Origin: Ihuprevotella massiliensis
GTDB taxonomy: Bacteria; Bacteroidota; Bacteroidia; Bacteroidales; Bacteroidaceae
NCBI GenBank assembly: GCA_900095835.1
Contig: LT608321.1
Location: forward strand, 2,617,138 to 2,681,137
DNA: 64,000 nt
Direction: 5' to 3'
The translations under genes and the position numbers were made by a program. Shown piece after piece: positions 9,395-17,642 of the stretch (position 1 is the stretch's first letter; each line of letters opens with the position of its first letter). The notes beneath the pieces were generated by a model. The model worked only from the letters and a program-made list of their open reading frames with translations, was not told where the DNA came from and did not search any database.

Positions 9395-9425
9395 TTGGAG
9401 GTGATGAAGAAAAACTCTATTTTTG
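9395..9425 (+). promoter_or_regulatory. Bacteroidota-type promoter of an orphan short transcript
   Basis: TTG (9395-9397), a 20-base spacer and TATTTTTG (9418-9425) match the TTG-N20-TAnnTTTG pattern of the window's best promoters. No gene follows before a terminator 42 bases on. Confidence 0.6.
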
Positions 9426-9430
9426 CAATG

Positions 9431-9494
9431 TGTTTTTCATAGTATTAGATTTAAGGTTAACAAGGTTGGGATACAGTGGTATCCCATTTTTTTT
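9431..9494 (+). ncRNA. Candidate small RNA of about 64 nt
   Basis: The segment starts where the promoter at 9395-9425 should initiate and ends in a perfect terminator: TGGGATAC, loop AGTG, GTATCCCA (9467-9486), then eight T. No start codon with a plausible frame lies within. The position is intergenic, 200 bases before the nfeD-like gene, which has its own promoter. It matches no RNA family I recognise, and expression is untested. Confidence 0.45.
9467..9494 (+). terminator. Intergenic rho-independent terminator
   Basis: An 8-bp perfect stem with a 4-base loop is directly followed by eight T on the plus strand. It ends the candidate small RNA and shields the nfeD-like gene from upstream transcription. 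Confidence 0.8.
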
Positions 9495-9642
9495 GCCCTT
9501 ATCGCTGAAATTTGATGCTAAATTCGTGCTTTTTGTGTCTTCATTAGGAGGCGCGAATGTGAGATTTACCATTTAAATCTAGAGAAAAGCATCATTCTAT
9601 ATCATATTTGTGAGAATAATGTTCCGAATTATTGCAGAACAT

Positions 9643-9673
9643 TTGGAGAATTGCCCAAGAGTCTGTAATTTCG
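9643..9673 (+). promoter_or_regulatory. Promoter of the nfeD-like/flotillin pair
   Basis: TTG at 9643-9645, a 20-base spacer and TAATTTCG at 9666-9673 (one mismatch to TAnnTTTG). The predicted start is about 20 bases before the ATG at 9699. Confidence 0.6.
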
Positions 9674-9698
9674 TGGTATCATTATTACAATAAACACC

Positions 9699-10280
9699 AT
9701 GACAACTATTGATAACTCCCTTTGGGAACAGTTTCTTCTCGCCCCCATGTATTATATCTATTGGGGAATTGCCATTATTTCGAGCTTAGTTTTTACGATA
9801 CAAACCATCTTGTTGTTCGTTGGTTTCGACACCGATGCCGACTTTGGTGGAGGTGATGTGGCATTCGACGTGGATGGTCTGGCTTTGGTTTCCGTCAAAA
9901 CGGTGGCTTGCTTCCTACTGGGCTTCGGCTGGAGCGGAGTGATTCTAGCTCCTCTCTTTGAAAATGGTTGGGCGGTAGCCTTAATCTCGTTGGGCATTGG
10001 CGCACTCTTCATGTTGGGCGCTTGGTTGTTGCTCAAACAAGTGCTGATGCTTTCGCAAGACAATACCTTCCATGCAGACAAAATCGTGGGATACACTGCC
10101 GATGTCTACCTTCGCATCCCAGCAGATGCCGACAAGAGTGGTAAGGTCATGGTGAGCTACGAAGGTTCTCTCCACGAACTCCAGGCTTTCAATGCTAGTG
10201 CAGAGGACATTCCCACCGGTGCTAAAGTGCACATTGTGGAAGCCATAGACGATGCTACCGTGCGCGTGGAGCGTGCCTAA
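9699..10280 (+). CDS. NfeD-like membrane protein with OB-fold domain (flotillin partner)
   Basis: The 193-residue protein has three membrane segments (about residues 18-42, 66-88 and 92-112). A soluble C-terminal domain of about 70 residues follows, beginning KIVGYTADVYLRIPADADKSGKVMVSYEG, which fits the short NfeD OB-fold. Such proteins occur next to flotillins (YuaF with FloT in Bacillus) and are thought to control membrane microdomain assembly. Here flotillin begins 211 bases downstream on the same strand. There is no protease domain, so it is the short NfeD form. Confidence 0.75.
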   Translation: MTTIDNSLWEQFLLAPMYYIYWGIAIISSLVFTIQTILLFVGFDTDADFGGGDVAFDVDGLALVSVKTVACFLLGFGWSGVILAPLFENGWAVALISLGIGALFMLGAWLLLKQVLMLSQDNTFHADKIVGYTADVYLRIPADADKSGKVMVSYEGSLHELQAFNASAEDIPTGAKVHIVEAIDDATVRVERA

Positions 10281-10491
10281 GACAAAATGTGGCAGTCTGC
10301 TGTGAACCTAAATCTTTGCTTGGATTTTTACTCGCACCGTGCTGCCTACGATGTCTATGAGGTGCATTGATTATCGCTATCCTTTCCTTCGTCCCTACGT
10401 GGAAATGGTGACACATTCGCTGTAATCCTCCCACGGATGAGGCTGAAATTAAGGATTTTTCCCTCGTATCTAATATCTAAAATCATAAAAT

Positions 10492-11871
10492 ATGGAACCA
10501 TTACTCCTTCCCATTATCGGGGTTTTGGCAGGATTCATCCTTCTTGCCGCTTTGCTCAACCGCTATCGCCGTTGCCCCTCCGACAAAATTCTGGTCATCT
10601 ACGGAACAACCTCTAACGGAGGCTCGGCAAAATGTGTGCATGGAGGCGGTGCTTTCGTATGGCCCATCGTGCAAGACTACGCTTATCTCAGTCTTACGCC
10701 CATCTCCATCGAAGCTAACCTCACCAATGCTTTGTCACGTCAGAACATTCGTGTGGACGTGCCTTGCAGATTCACCGTGGGTATCTCTACAGAAGGCGAG
10801 TCTATGAACAACGCTGCGGAGCGTTTGCTCGGACTCACGCCCAATGACATCCAAGAAATGGCGCGCGACATCCTCTTTGGTCAGTTGCGCTTGGTGATTG
10901 CTTCTATGTCTATCGAGGAACTCAACAGCGACCGTGACAAATTCCAAGAGAACATCATGACCAACGTGGAGATTGAGCTCAAGAAAATCGGACTCAAGCT
11001 CATCAATGTCAATGTGACCGACATCAAAGATGAGAGTGGTTACATCGAAGCCTTGGGAAAAGAAGCTGCGGCTAAGGCCATCAACGAGGCAAAAGTTAGC
11101 GTGGCAGAACAAGAAAAGATTGGTGAAATCGGTCGTGCTGAGGCACAAAAGGAAACGCGCATCCGTACTTCTGAAGCAAACGCCAAAGCTATTGCCGGAG
11201 AAAACGAAGCTAAGGTATCGATTGCCAATTCTGACGCCTTGCGCCGTGAGAAAGAAGCTGAAGCTAGTCGTAGAGCTGTGGCAGCCGAAAAGGTGGCGCA
11301 GGCAAAAGCTTTGGAAGAAGCCTATTCTGCAGAGCGCGAAGCTGAGTTGGCGCGTGCAGAGCGCGAGCGCGCTTCTCAACAAGCCAACGTGATTGTGGCA
11401 CAAGAAGTGGAGAAGAAACGCGTTGTTATCGAGGCTGAAGCCGAAGCAGAACAGAAGCGCGTGCAAGCACGTGGTGAAGCTGACGCTATTTTTGCTAAGA
11501 TGGAAGCAGAGGCAAAGGGTCTTTATGAGATTCTCACGCGCCAAGCTCAAGGATATGACAAGATGATTCAGGCTGCCGGTGGCGATGCTACGAAGGCTTA
11601 CACCCTTTTGCTCCTCGAAAAGCTCCCAGAACTCGTACGCACTCAAGTGGAAGCTATCAAGGGCATCAACATCGACAAGGTGACGGTTTGGGACAATGGC
11701 GGTCAGTCTGCTGATGGCAAAGGAAGTACTGCCAATTTCCTCAGTGGTCTGCTCAAGTCTGTGCCTCCTCTCTCCGATCTCTTCGAACAAGCTGGAATGA
11801 ATCTTCCCGAGTATTTGGGCAAGCATAAGGAAGGTGGCGAAGAAATCGTGGAAGTGATCGAGGAAAAATAA
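10492..11871 (+). CDS. Flotillin (SPFH/PHB domain, YqiK/FloT type)
   Basis: A membrane-scaffold protein of 459 residues. One N-terminal membrane segment (residues 4-24) is followed by the SPFH domain (about 30-190; LSRQNIRVDVPCRFTVGIST, ERLLGLTPNDIQEMARDILFGQLR). A long coiled coil of Ala-Glu-rich repeats (about 190-345) and the conserved C-terminal region around KLPELVRTQVEAIKGINIDKVTVWDNG come next. Flotillins organise lipid domains and membrane protein quality control. The upstream NfeD-like protein supports the assignment. Confidence 0.93.
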   Translation: MEPLLLPIIGVLAGFILLAALLNRYRRCPSDKILVIYGTTSNGGSAKCVHGGGAFVWPIVQDYAYLSLTPISIEANLTNALSRQNIRVDVPCRFTVGISTEGESMNNAAERLLGLTPNDIQEMARDILFGQLRLVIASMSIEELNSDRDKFQENIMTNVEIELKKIGLKLINVNVTDIKDESGYIEALGKEAAAKAINEAKVSVAEQEKIGEIGRAEAQKETRIRTSEANAKAIAGENEAKVSIANSDALRREKEAEASRRAVAAEKVAQAKALEEAYSAEREAELARAERERASQQANVIVAQEVEKKRVVIEAEAEAEQKRVQARGEADAIFAKMEAEAKGLYEILTRQAQGYDKMIQAAGGDATKAYTLLLLEKLPELVRTQVEAIKGINIDKVTVWDNGGQSADGKGSTANFLSGLLKSVPPLSDLFEQAGMNLPEYLGKHKEGGEEIVEVIEEK

Positions 11872-11977
11872 CCTTTCCCCAAGGGAAGATATCAGCATTT
11901 TAGGTGCGGTGTCGGCAATCGGTATTTCGTAAATCTGAAATTCGGTGACGCACCTTTGATACTTACGCAAAAAAATA

Positions 11978-12004
11978 GGGCGATGGACGTGGGTTCATCG
12001 CCCT
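11978..12004. terminator. Hairpin between flotillin and dnaX
   Basis: GGGCGATG and CATCGCCC form an 8-bp stem. On the plus strand it is followed by TTACTTGTTG (weak), on the minus strand by TATTTTTTTG (strong), so it may stop transcription from both sides. Confidence 0.55.
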
Positions 12005-12010
12005 TACTTG

Positions 12011-12041
12011 TTGATTTATCCGTAGGAAAATTGTAACTTTG
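12011..12041 (+). promoter_or_regulatory. dnaX promoter
   Basis: TTG at 12011-12013, exactly 20 bases, then TAACTTTG at 12034-12041: a full match to the Bacteroidota consensus. Initiation near 12047 would leave a leader of only about 13 bases before the ATG at 12060. Confidence 0.75.
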
Positions 12042-12059
12042 TAGCAAACTTAGCACGTT

Positions 12060-13955
12060 ATGTCAGACTACATTGTATCGGCTCGTAAATATCGTCCAAC
12101 CAACTTCAATAGTGTGGTGGGACAGAGTGCGCTTACCACTACGCTCAAGAATGCGATTGCTACAGGAAAGTTGGCACATGCCTATCTTTTCTGCGGACCT
12201 CGTGGCGTGGGTAAGACTACTTCTGCGCGCATCTTCGCAAAAACAATCAACTGTCTCACGCCCACTGAGAGCGGAGAAGCCTGTGATCATTGTGAAAGTT
12301 GCGTAGCATTCAACGGAGGTCGCTCATATAATATTCATGAGCTCGATGCCGCCTCCAACAACTCCGTAGATGACATCCGAGAACTCATAGATCAGGTGCA
12401 GATTCCCCCACAAGTGGGACGTTACAAGGTGTTTATCATCGACGAGGTGCACATGCTTTCGCAAGCCGCTTTCAATGCGTTCCTCAAAACTCTGGAGGAA
12501 CCGCCAGCGCATGCGATTTTCATCCTTGCCACTACGGAGAAGCACAAGATTCTTCCCACGATTCTTTCGCGTTGTCAGATTTATGACTTCAATCGTATGG
12601 AGGTGGGCGACACGGTGCGCCATCTTCAGCACGTGGCAGAGCAAGAGGGCATCCAATATGAGGAAGCTGCGCTCAATGTTATTGCGCGAAAAGCTGATGG
12701 TGGTATGAGAGATGCGCTCTCTATCTTCGATCAAGTGGCATCATTTACGGGAGGCAACATCACCTACCAAGCCACCATCGACAACCTCAACGTGCTCGAC
12801 TACGATTACTATTTCGCTGTCACCGACCATTTGGTCAAAGGGGAGATTTCGGAATCAATGATGAAGCTCAACGAGATTCTGTCAAAAGGTTTTGAAGGTG
12901 GGCATTTCATGAGCGGACTTGCCGCGCATTTCCGCGATCTCTTGGTGAGTCGTGATGCGCAAACCCTTCCTTTGCTGGAAGTTGCGGAGACGGTGCGCCA
13001 ACAATACGCAGAACAGGCACAGCGTTGCACGCCGCGTTTCCTCTATCGTGCGTTGAAACTCTGCAACGACTGCGATATGGCTTATCGTGCTGCGCCCAAT
13101 AAGCGGCTGTTGGTCGAACTTACGCTCATTCAAGTGGCACAAATCTTGCAAGAAGACGAAGCAGCAGGCTCCGGGCGTCGCCCTAAAAAGTGCCTCCTTC
13201 CCATCTTTCAGCTAGCGCCTACCACTGCGGTGGGTGCAGCTCCGCAGCGCCAGGCTCAGCCCTCGGCAGCTCCTCAAGTTGCGTCCGCTATGCCTTCGGG
13301 ACATTCAGCGGTTTCTCCCACTGCTTCGCCTGTTTTGCCCGCTGGTGTCGCAGAAGCTCCCACTGCTTACCGCCCTTCTGCTCCGACTGTCGCTGCAAAT
13401 GGCAACGCAGGTGCAAGAGCTCAGGGCAATGCTCAAAGTCAATTCGACCAAAGTCGTTTGCAAACGGTGTCACTCACGCGTCGTCCACGGCCTAATGCTG
13501 CGGAAGGTGCCCATGCCACGGCGCAAGGCGCTAGCGGAGAAGGCGTGGCACCACAGAACATAGCCGTTGCGCCAACAGAAAAGCGCCACGAACCCTTTAC
13601 GATCGAAGAGTTGCGCTATCAATGGTTGCGATTTGCCAACGAACTTCCTGCAAGACAGGGGGCAGAGTCTGGGCGTTTGAAAATCATTTTACCTGAGTTG
13701 AAGGAAAATAATTTGGTAGAAGGGATGGTGGAAAACTCAGCCGCTGCCAATTATCTCCAACAGGTGTTGCCTGCGCTCACACAATATCTGCGTCAAGGTC
13801 TGAAAAATGACGACGTAGTGGTGAAGTTTGTTGTCAACACTGCGGTGAATGCCAAACCCCGTGCCTATTCTCCTAGAGAGATATTCCAAGAGATGCTCAA
13901 GAAAAACGAAGCCTTCAAGAAGTTGGCTGTGGATTTGCGCTTAGAAGTCTTGTGA
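12060..13955 (+). CDS. dnaX: DNA polymerase III subunit gamma/tau
   Basis: The clamp-loader ATPase that opens the beta clamp and, as tau, tethers the polymerase cores. It has 631 residues. The AAA+ module covers residues 1-365 with Walker A GPRGVGKTTSARI, a zinc site of four Cys (spacing 8, 2, 2, from INC to CESC), Walker B FIIDEVHML and the SRC finger in ILSRCQIYDF. A long Ala/Pro/Gln-rich linker (about 385-500) precedes the tau-type C-terminal domain. A CCTAAAAAG stretch at the AAA+/linker border could allow -1 slippage and a gamma-length product, but it is not the classical heptamer. Confidence 0.95.
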   Translation: MSDYIVSARKYRPTNFNSVVGQSALTTTLKNAIATGKLAHAYLFCGPRGVGKTTSARIFAKTINCLTPTESGEACDHCESCVAFNGGRSYNIHELDAASNNSVDDIRELIDQVQIPPQVGRYKVFIIDEVHMLSQAAFNAFLKTLEEPPAHAIFILATTEKHKILPTILSRCQIYDFNRMEVGDTVRHLQHVAEQEGIQYEEAALNVIARKADGGMRDALSIFDQVASFTGGNITYQATIDNLNVLDYDYYFAVTDHLVKGEISESMMKLNEILSKGFEGGHFMSGLAAHFRDLLVSRDAQTLPLLEVAETVRQQYAEQAQRCTPRFLYRALKLCNDCDMAYRAAPNKRLLVELTLIQVAQILQEDEAAGSGRRPKKCLLPIFQLAPTTAVGAAPQRQAQPSAAPQVASAMPSGHSAVSPTASPVLPAGVAEAPTAYRPSAPTVAANGNAGARAQGNAQSQFDQSRLQTVSLTRRPRPNAAEGAHATAQGASGEGVAPQNIAVAPTEKRHEPFTIEELRYQWLRFANELPARQGAESGRLKIILPELKENNLVEGMVENSAAANYLQQVLPALTQYLRQGLKNDDVVVKFVVNTAVNAKPRAYSPREIFQEMLKKNEAFKKLAVDLRLEVL

Positions 13956-14090
13956 TTTCTGCGTTTACTTCCTACTTTCTGGAGAAGATCTTCCCAATAC
14001 ATCGATAGATTGAGCACATTTAGGCGTGCTCTCTCCGATATAAATGCTCATATATTATTAAATCGCTCTTAAAGCAACAACATTTCCAAT

Positions 14091-14786
14091 ATGAATAATC
14101 TACAAGAAACCACCCAATTTCCTACGGGTTCAAATCGTTACATTGCAGTTTCCTACCAACTCTTCGTGGACAACGAAGCAGGCGTGCGAGAAATCGTAGA
14201 AGAAGCCCCTGCGCAGCACCCATTTCAGTTTATTTCTGGGCTGGGCATGGCTTTGGAGGCCTTCGAAAGCCAAGTAGCGCACCTGAACGAAGGAGATTCT
14301 TTCGAGTTCACGCTGAGTGTTGAGGACGCTTATGGCCCTTACGAGGAAGAACATGTGATTGAAGTGCCCAAACAAACCTTTGTGGTGAATGGTCGTTTCG
14401 ACACTGACACTATTTATGCAGGAGCTGTGCTCCCTCTCGTCAATGAAGATGGCTTGCGCTTCGATGGTCTTGTGCTCGAAGTCAAAGAAGACGTTGTGGT
14501 GCTCGACTTAAACCACCCCTTGGCTGGTAAAACTCTCCACTACGAAGGCAAGGTGGAAAAGGCTCGTGAGGCAAGCAACGAAGAAATTCAAGGTGCGCTC
14601 AACATGATGTCTGGTGAAGGTTGTGGCTGTGGTTGCGACCACGATCACGAACATGGCGAAGGTGGCTGCGGTTGTGGCGAGCATCATCACCACGAACATG
14701 GTGAAGAAGGTTGCGCTTGCGGCGAGCATCATCACCACGAACATGGTGAAGAAGGTTGCGCTTGCGGCGGACATCATCATAATTAA
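14091..14786 (+). CDS. SlyD-like FKBP peptidyl-prolyl isomerase with His/Cys-rich tail
   Basis: A prolyl isomerase and chaperone of 231 residues. The FKBP part (about 15-75 and 135-160; FISGLGMALEAFESQVAHLNEGD and LDLNHPLAGKTLHYEGKV) surrounds an insert-in-flap domain. After residue 175 comes a metal-binding tail made of near-identical units GEEGCACGEHHHHEH, as in SlyD proteins that handle nickel or zinc. The tail is coded by 45-bp DNA repeats. A strong terminator follows. It stands alone, so no metalloenzyme partner can be named from context. Confidence 0.88.
   Translation: MNNLQETTQFPTGSNRYIAVSYQLFVDNEAGVREIVEEAPAQHPFQFISGLGMALEAFESQVAHLNEGDSFEFTLSVEDAYGPYEEEHVIEVPKQTFVVNGRFDTDTIYAGAVLPLVNEDGLRFDGLVLEVKEDVVVLDLNHPLAGKTLHYEGKVEKAREASNEEIQGALNMMSGEGCGCGCDHDHEHGEGGCGCGEHHHHEHGEEGCACGEHHHHEHGEEGCACGGHHHN
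14649..14783 (+). repeat. 45-bp coding tandem repeat (3 units)
   Basis: Units begin GAACATGG at 14649, 14694 and 14739, each 45 bases and nearly identical. They encode the 15-residue Cys/His units of the SlyD-like tail. Such repeats gain or lose units easily, so tail length may vary between strains. Confidence 0.85.
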
Positions 14787-14941
14787 GCCAATGTCGTGCT
14801 GAATAACTCCGTTGTTTCCTCCATCGTCACGGAGAAGCCTTGAGCGTTTTCATGGATAAATCATGAGCTTTCCAGGGCGAACTCTAGAGAATGATAGGAA
14901 GCAGCAGTAGAACATTCGGTACCTCATCCCTAAAAACTCCA

Positions 14942-14993
14942 CAAGTCGGACTTCACGGATACGTTCCGCAAAGTCCGACTTGCTGCTTTTTTT
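14942..14993 (+). terminator. Terminator after the slyD-like gene
   Basis: CAAGTCGGACTT (14942-14953) pairs perfectly with AAGTCCGACTTG (14971-14982), with a further CGGA/TCCG pairing in the loop, followed by CTGC and seven T. Confidence 0.85.
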
Positions 14994-14995
14994 AT

Positions 14996-15051
14996 CTAGA
15001 TTTCTAGATGTTCTAGTTTTCTAGACGTACTAGTATTTCTCGATATTCTAG
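14996..15051. repeat. CTAG array with 8-9 base spacing
   Basis: CTAG occurs at 14996, 15004, 15013, 15021, 15030 and 15048, mostly within TTCTAGA-like units. It lies between the slyD-like terminator and aroC. A similar array is at 61034-61109. Confidence 0.7.
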
Positions 15052-15139
15052 AAATTCTAACCCACCGAGCCATAGAGCGGCGAGCATAAAGGGATATACG
15101 AGCCTCTTACGTCTAATGTCTTACGTCTAACCTCTAAAA

Positions 15140-16210
15140 ATGAATACATTCGGTCAATACCTTCGTCTCACCACTTTCGGGGAGAGTCATGGTAGCGCCA
15201 TCGGAGGCGTGCTAGATGGGTTCCCAGCGGGCATCGTCATCGACGAAGATTTCATCCAAAGCGAACTGCAACGTCGCAAACCCGGTCAGAGTCCACTCAC
15301 CACTTCTCGCAAAGAAGATGATCAAGTTGAGCTACTTTCTGGCGTGTTTGAAGGCAAGAGCACTGGATGTCCCATTGGCTTCATCGTGCGCAATCGCAAT
15401 CAGCACTCCAAGGACTACGACAATATGCGCTCACTCTTTCGTCCTTCGCATGCCGACTACACCTATCATGCCAAATATGGGGTGAGAGATCATCGTGGTG
15501 GTGGGAGAAGTTCTGCACGCGAAACGATAGCTCGTGTGGTGGGTGGCGCTTTTGCCAAACTCCTCTTGCGTGCTTTAGGCGTGAGCATCACCGCTTGGAC
15601 ACGACAAGTAGGCACGCTCGTGCTCGACACCGACTATCACCAGTTGGATTTCTCTGAAATCGAGCGAAATCCCGTGCGTTGTCCCGATGCAGACATGGCA
15701 GAAAAGATGGCGGCTCTCATCATGGAAGTGAAGGAAGAAGGCGACACCATCGGCGGAGTGATCGAGTGTGTGGTGCAAGGCGTGCCAGCAGGGTGGGGGG
15801 ATCCCGCTTTTGGCAAGCTCCATGCTCGTTTGGGCGCTGCGATGCTCAGCATCAATGCGGTCAAGGGCTTCGAATATGGATTAGGATTTGCCGGAAGTTC
15901 TTGGCGAGGATCCGAACAAAACGACAGCTTCCTTCCTGGATACACCACAGCCACTAACCACAGTGGCGGCATACAAGGTGGCATTTCCAATGGACAAGAC
16001 ATTGTTTTCCGTGTAGCCTTCAAACCAGTTGCCACCATCCTTCAACCTCAAAGCACGATTGATGTGAATGGCGAAGCCACAACGCTCGACGCTCGTGGCA
16101 GACACGACCCCTGCGTCTTGCCGCGCGCCGTACCTATTGTGGAGGCTATGGCAGCCCTCACACTGGCAGATGCCTATCTGGTGCAAAAAACAGTACGTTT
16201 TGAGCCATAA
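15140..16210 (+). CDS. aroC: Chorismate synthase
   Basis: It makes chorismate from 5-enolpyruvylshikimate 3-phosphate using reduced FMN, the last step of the shikimate pathway. The product has 356 residues with all family signatures: [19 protein letters not shown] near the start, [20 protein letters not shown] (about 117-137), and [20 protein letters not shown] with [13 protein letters not shown] (about 245-295). The length fits the family. It appears to be a single-gene unit; the next terminator downstream (16454) has its own promoter before it. Confidence 0.97.
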   Translation: MNTFGQYLRLTTFGESHGSAIGGVLDGFPAGIVIDEDFIQSELQRRKPGQSPLTTSRKEDDQVELLSGVFEGKSTGCPIGFIVRNRNQHSKDYDNMRSLFRPSHADYTYHAKYGVRDHRGGGRSSARETIARVVGGAFAKLLLRALGVSITAWTRQVGTLVLDTDYHQLDFSEIERNPVRCPDADMAEKMAALIMEVKEEGDTIGGVIECVVQGVPAGWGDPAFGKLHARLGAAMLSINAVKGFEYGLGFAGSSWRGSEQNDSFLPGYTTATNHSGGIQGGISNGQDIVFRVAFKPVATILQPQSTIDVNGEATTLDARGRHDPCVLPRAVPIVEAMAALTLADAYLVQKTVRFEP

Positions 16211-16354
16211 GCCTCGTAGCTTTCTGGGGGGGAACTCTTTACATGAAACGTAAGATCACTGCTTATGCTTTCTACCTTTTGCCCTATTCTTCATAGGATG
16301 TTCCGTGTAGATTGTTAAAATCGACACTGCAAGTTCGGTTTTTTCAAAAAATCC

Positions 16355-16385
16355 TTGGCTTGTCATCATTAATTTCCTAAATTTG
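16355..16385 (+). promoter_or_regulatory. Promoter of an orphan short transcript downstream of aroC
   Basis: TTG at 16355-16357, a 20-base spacer and TAAATTTG at 16378-16385 fully match TTG-N20-TAnnTTTG. No coding frame follows before the terminator at 16454-16497. Confidence 0.6.
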
Positions 16386-16390
16386 CACTA

Positions 16391-16497
16391 AGTAGTTGTC
16401 GTGATGATAACGAGAAAATAGTTTAGTTAAGTCTAGTTTAGTTTTTGTGTTGGTTAATGGGACACCGCTAATAAGTGGAGGTCCCATTAATTTTTTT
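16391..16497 (+). ncRNA. Candidate small RNA of about 107 nt
   Basis: It is bounded by a full-consensus promoter and a strong terminator (TTAATGGGAC / GTCCCATTAA, then seven T). The body contains a small hairpin TCGT/ACGA near 16400-16416 and a TAGTTTAG/TCTAGTTTAG direct repeat. No open frame with a plausible start is present. It does not resemble SRP, 6S, tmRNA or RNase P RNA as I know them. Expression is untested. Confidence 0.45.
16454..16497 (+). terminator. Terminator of the candidate small RNA
   Basis: A 10-bp perfect outer stem (16454-16463 with 16481-16490) and an inner CCGC/GTGG pairing are followed by seven T. Confidence 0.85.
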
Positions 16498-16537
16498 GTG
16501 TCGTTCGCTCTGGAAAGTCGGAGAGAGGATTTGTAAA

Positions 16538-16669
16538 GTCCGTGAAGTGGGGTTGCATCTACAGAGATTAGAGGCTATCACGTTCGTGAAGTGAGATTGC
16601 ACTTTTAGAGAGTAGTAGTGATCACGTCCGCGAAGAGAGGCTGCACCTTCAGAATGTTTCGGTTGTCTC
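16538..16669. repeat. 44-bp tandem repeat (3 degenerate units)
   Basis: Units start at 16538, 16582 and 16626. Each begins GTYCGYGAAG and contains TTGCA or CTGCA at the same position; the third unit is the most diverged. The array is noncoding, between the candidate small RNA and the next terminator. Confidence 0.75.
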
Positions 16670-16782
16670 TTAGGAGAGAATCTTCTCCTCTAGCGGATAG
16701 GGCAGCGATGGAAACGAAGGAATCTTCTGAAAGTTGGTAAAGTAGGAAAACAAGATTCCTAAGGAAAGAGTGCAAGTTAGGC

Positions 16783-16834
16783 AAAAAGAGTCCCCGAGTA
16801 TGGTTCAGAAAAAAGCCATACTCGGGGAGTTTTA
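16783..16834. terminator. Bidirectional terminator
   Basis: CCCCGAGTATGG and CCATACTCGGGG (16792-16803, 16816-16827) form a 12-bp stem, flanked by AAAAA on the left and TTTT on the right. It ends the outer-membrane protein gene on the minus strand. Confidence 0.8.
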
Positions 16835-16897
16835 TGGGGAGTCACGAAGCCCCATGGAGAAAAGTCCTACTTGAGGGCTATGTTTACAGAGTTTCGT

Positions 16898-17452
16898 TTA
16901 GAACTTGTAGCCTACGGAGAGCATACCGCGATTGAAATCTTTGGGTGCTACGTAGTAGGAGAAGCGCACGTCGAGGTGTTGCCAGAGCATCAAGCCCACA
17001 TGTGGAGCCACAAATGCGTTCCATGTGCTCTGGTCGTTACTGAAATTATGATTACCATAGGAATCGTTAGACACACCTACGGTCACACCAGCAAGAGGAG
17101 AAACAGTCTTTTCGGGTTGCCAGCGATAGGTTCCGTTGAGAGACGCCAACACCGAAGAGGCTTTTACGCGTACTTCGTTGGGAGCTCCGAGTTGAGCATC
17201 AAAGGTGGGGGAATAATAATTATAATATTGTATGCCTCGCGTGTGCGCCTCCGAAGAAACAGCCAGACCCAATTCCACATTCTTGATTTTTTCATAGGAT
17301 GCTTTGACGGAGAATCCTATATATTGGAAAGCGGTTGGCGCACTGCTGACGATAGGCGTGGTGACACCTACGGTCCATCGTACGGCACGTTGTGCTTGCG
17401 TTGCGAGAGGAAGCGCGAGAGCTACCAATAGACTAAAAGTAAATTTCTTCAT
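16898..17452 (-). CDS. Small outer-membrane beta-barrel-like protein, function unknown
   Basis: The 184-residue protein has a clear signal peptide (MKKFTFSLLVALALPLATQAQ, cut after AQA). After it come alternating amphipathic strands, ending SVGYKF with a C-terminal Phe, as in outer-membrane barrels. Tyr-rich strands and the Ala-Pro-turn pattern suggest about eight strands. No enzymatic motif was seen. It has its own full-consensus promoter and a terminator, so it is a single-gene unit despite following the DHHW/MBOAT pair on the same strand. Confidence 0.7.
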   Translation of the reverse strand: MKKFTFSLLVALALPLATQAQRAVRWTVGVTTPIVSSAPTAFQYIGFSVKASYEKIKNVELGLAVSSEAHTRGIQYYNYYSPTFDAQLGAPNEVRVKASSVLASLNGTYRWQPEKTVSPLAGVTVGVSNDSYGNHNFSNDQSTWNAFVAPHVGLMLWQHLDVRFSYYVAPKDFNRGMLSVGYKF

Positions 17453-17519
17453 AATTTATGGTTTTCTCAAGCAAATTCCAGAGGAAAAACTTGAAGATAT
17501 AGGTTGGTTAATTGCAGTG

Positions 17520-17550
17520 CAAAGTTACGATATAGCGAGAAAACAGACAA
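17520..17550 (-). promoter_or_regulatory. Promoter of the outer-membrane protein gene
   Basis: On the minus strand TTG (17550-17548), 20 bases and TAACTTTG (17527-17520) match the consensus in full; the leader is about 60 bases. Confidence 0.75.
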
Positions 17551-17642
17551 TACTCATTAATAAGTATAATCGAAAAAAGTAAGCTGATTCATAGAGAAAG
17601 GAGCACATTGCGTGGGAAGTGGCAATTCTTTCGAGAGGAATC

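Noticed and set aside
10735-11970. A 411-codon open frame antisense to flotillin
   Set aside because: A shadow of the Ala/Glu-rich coiled coil; Leu/Phe/Cys-rich nonsense with no recognisable domain.
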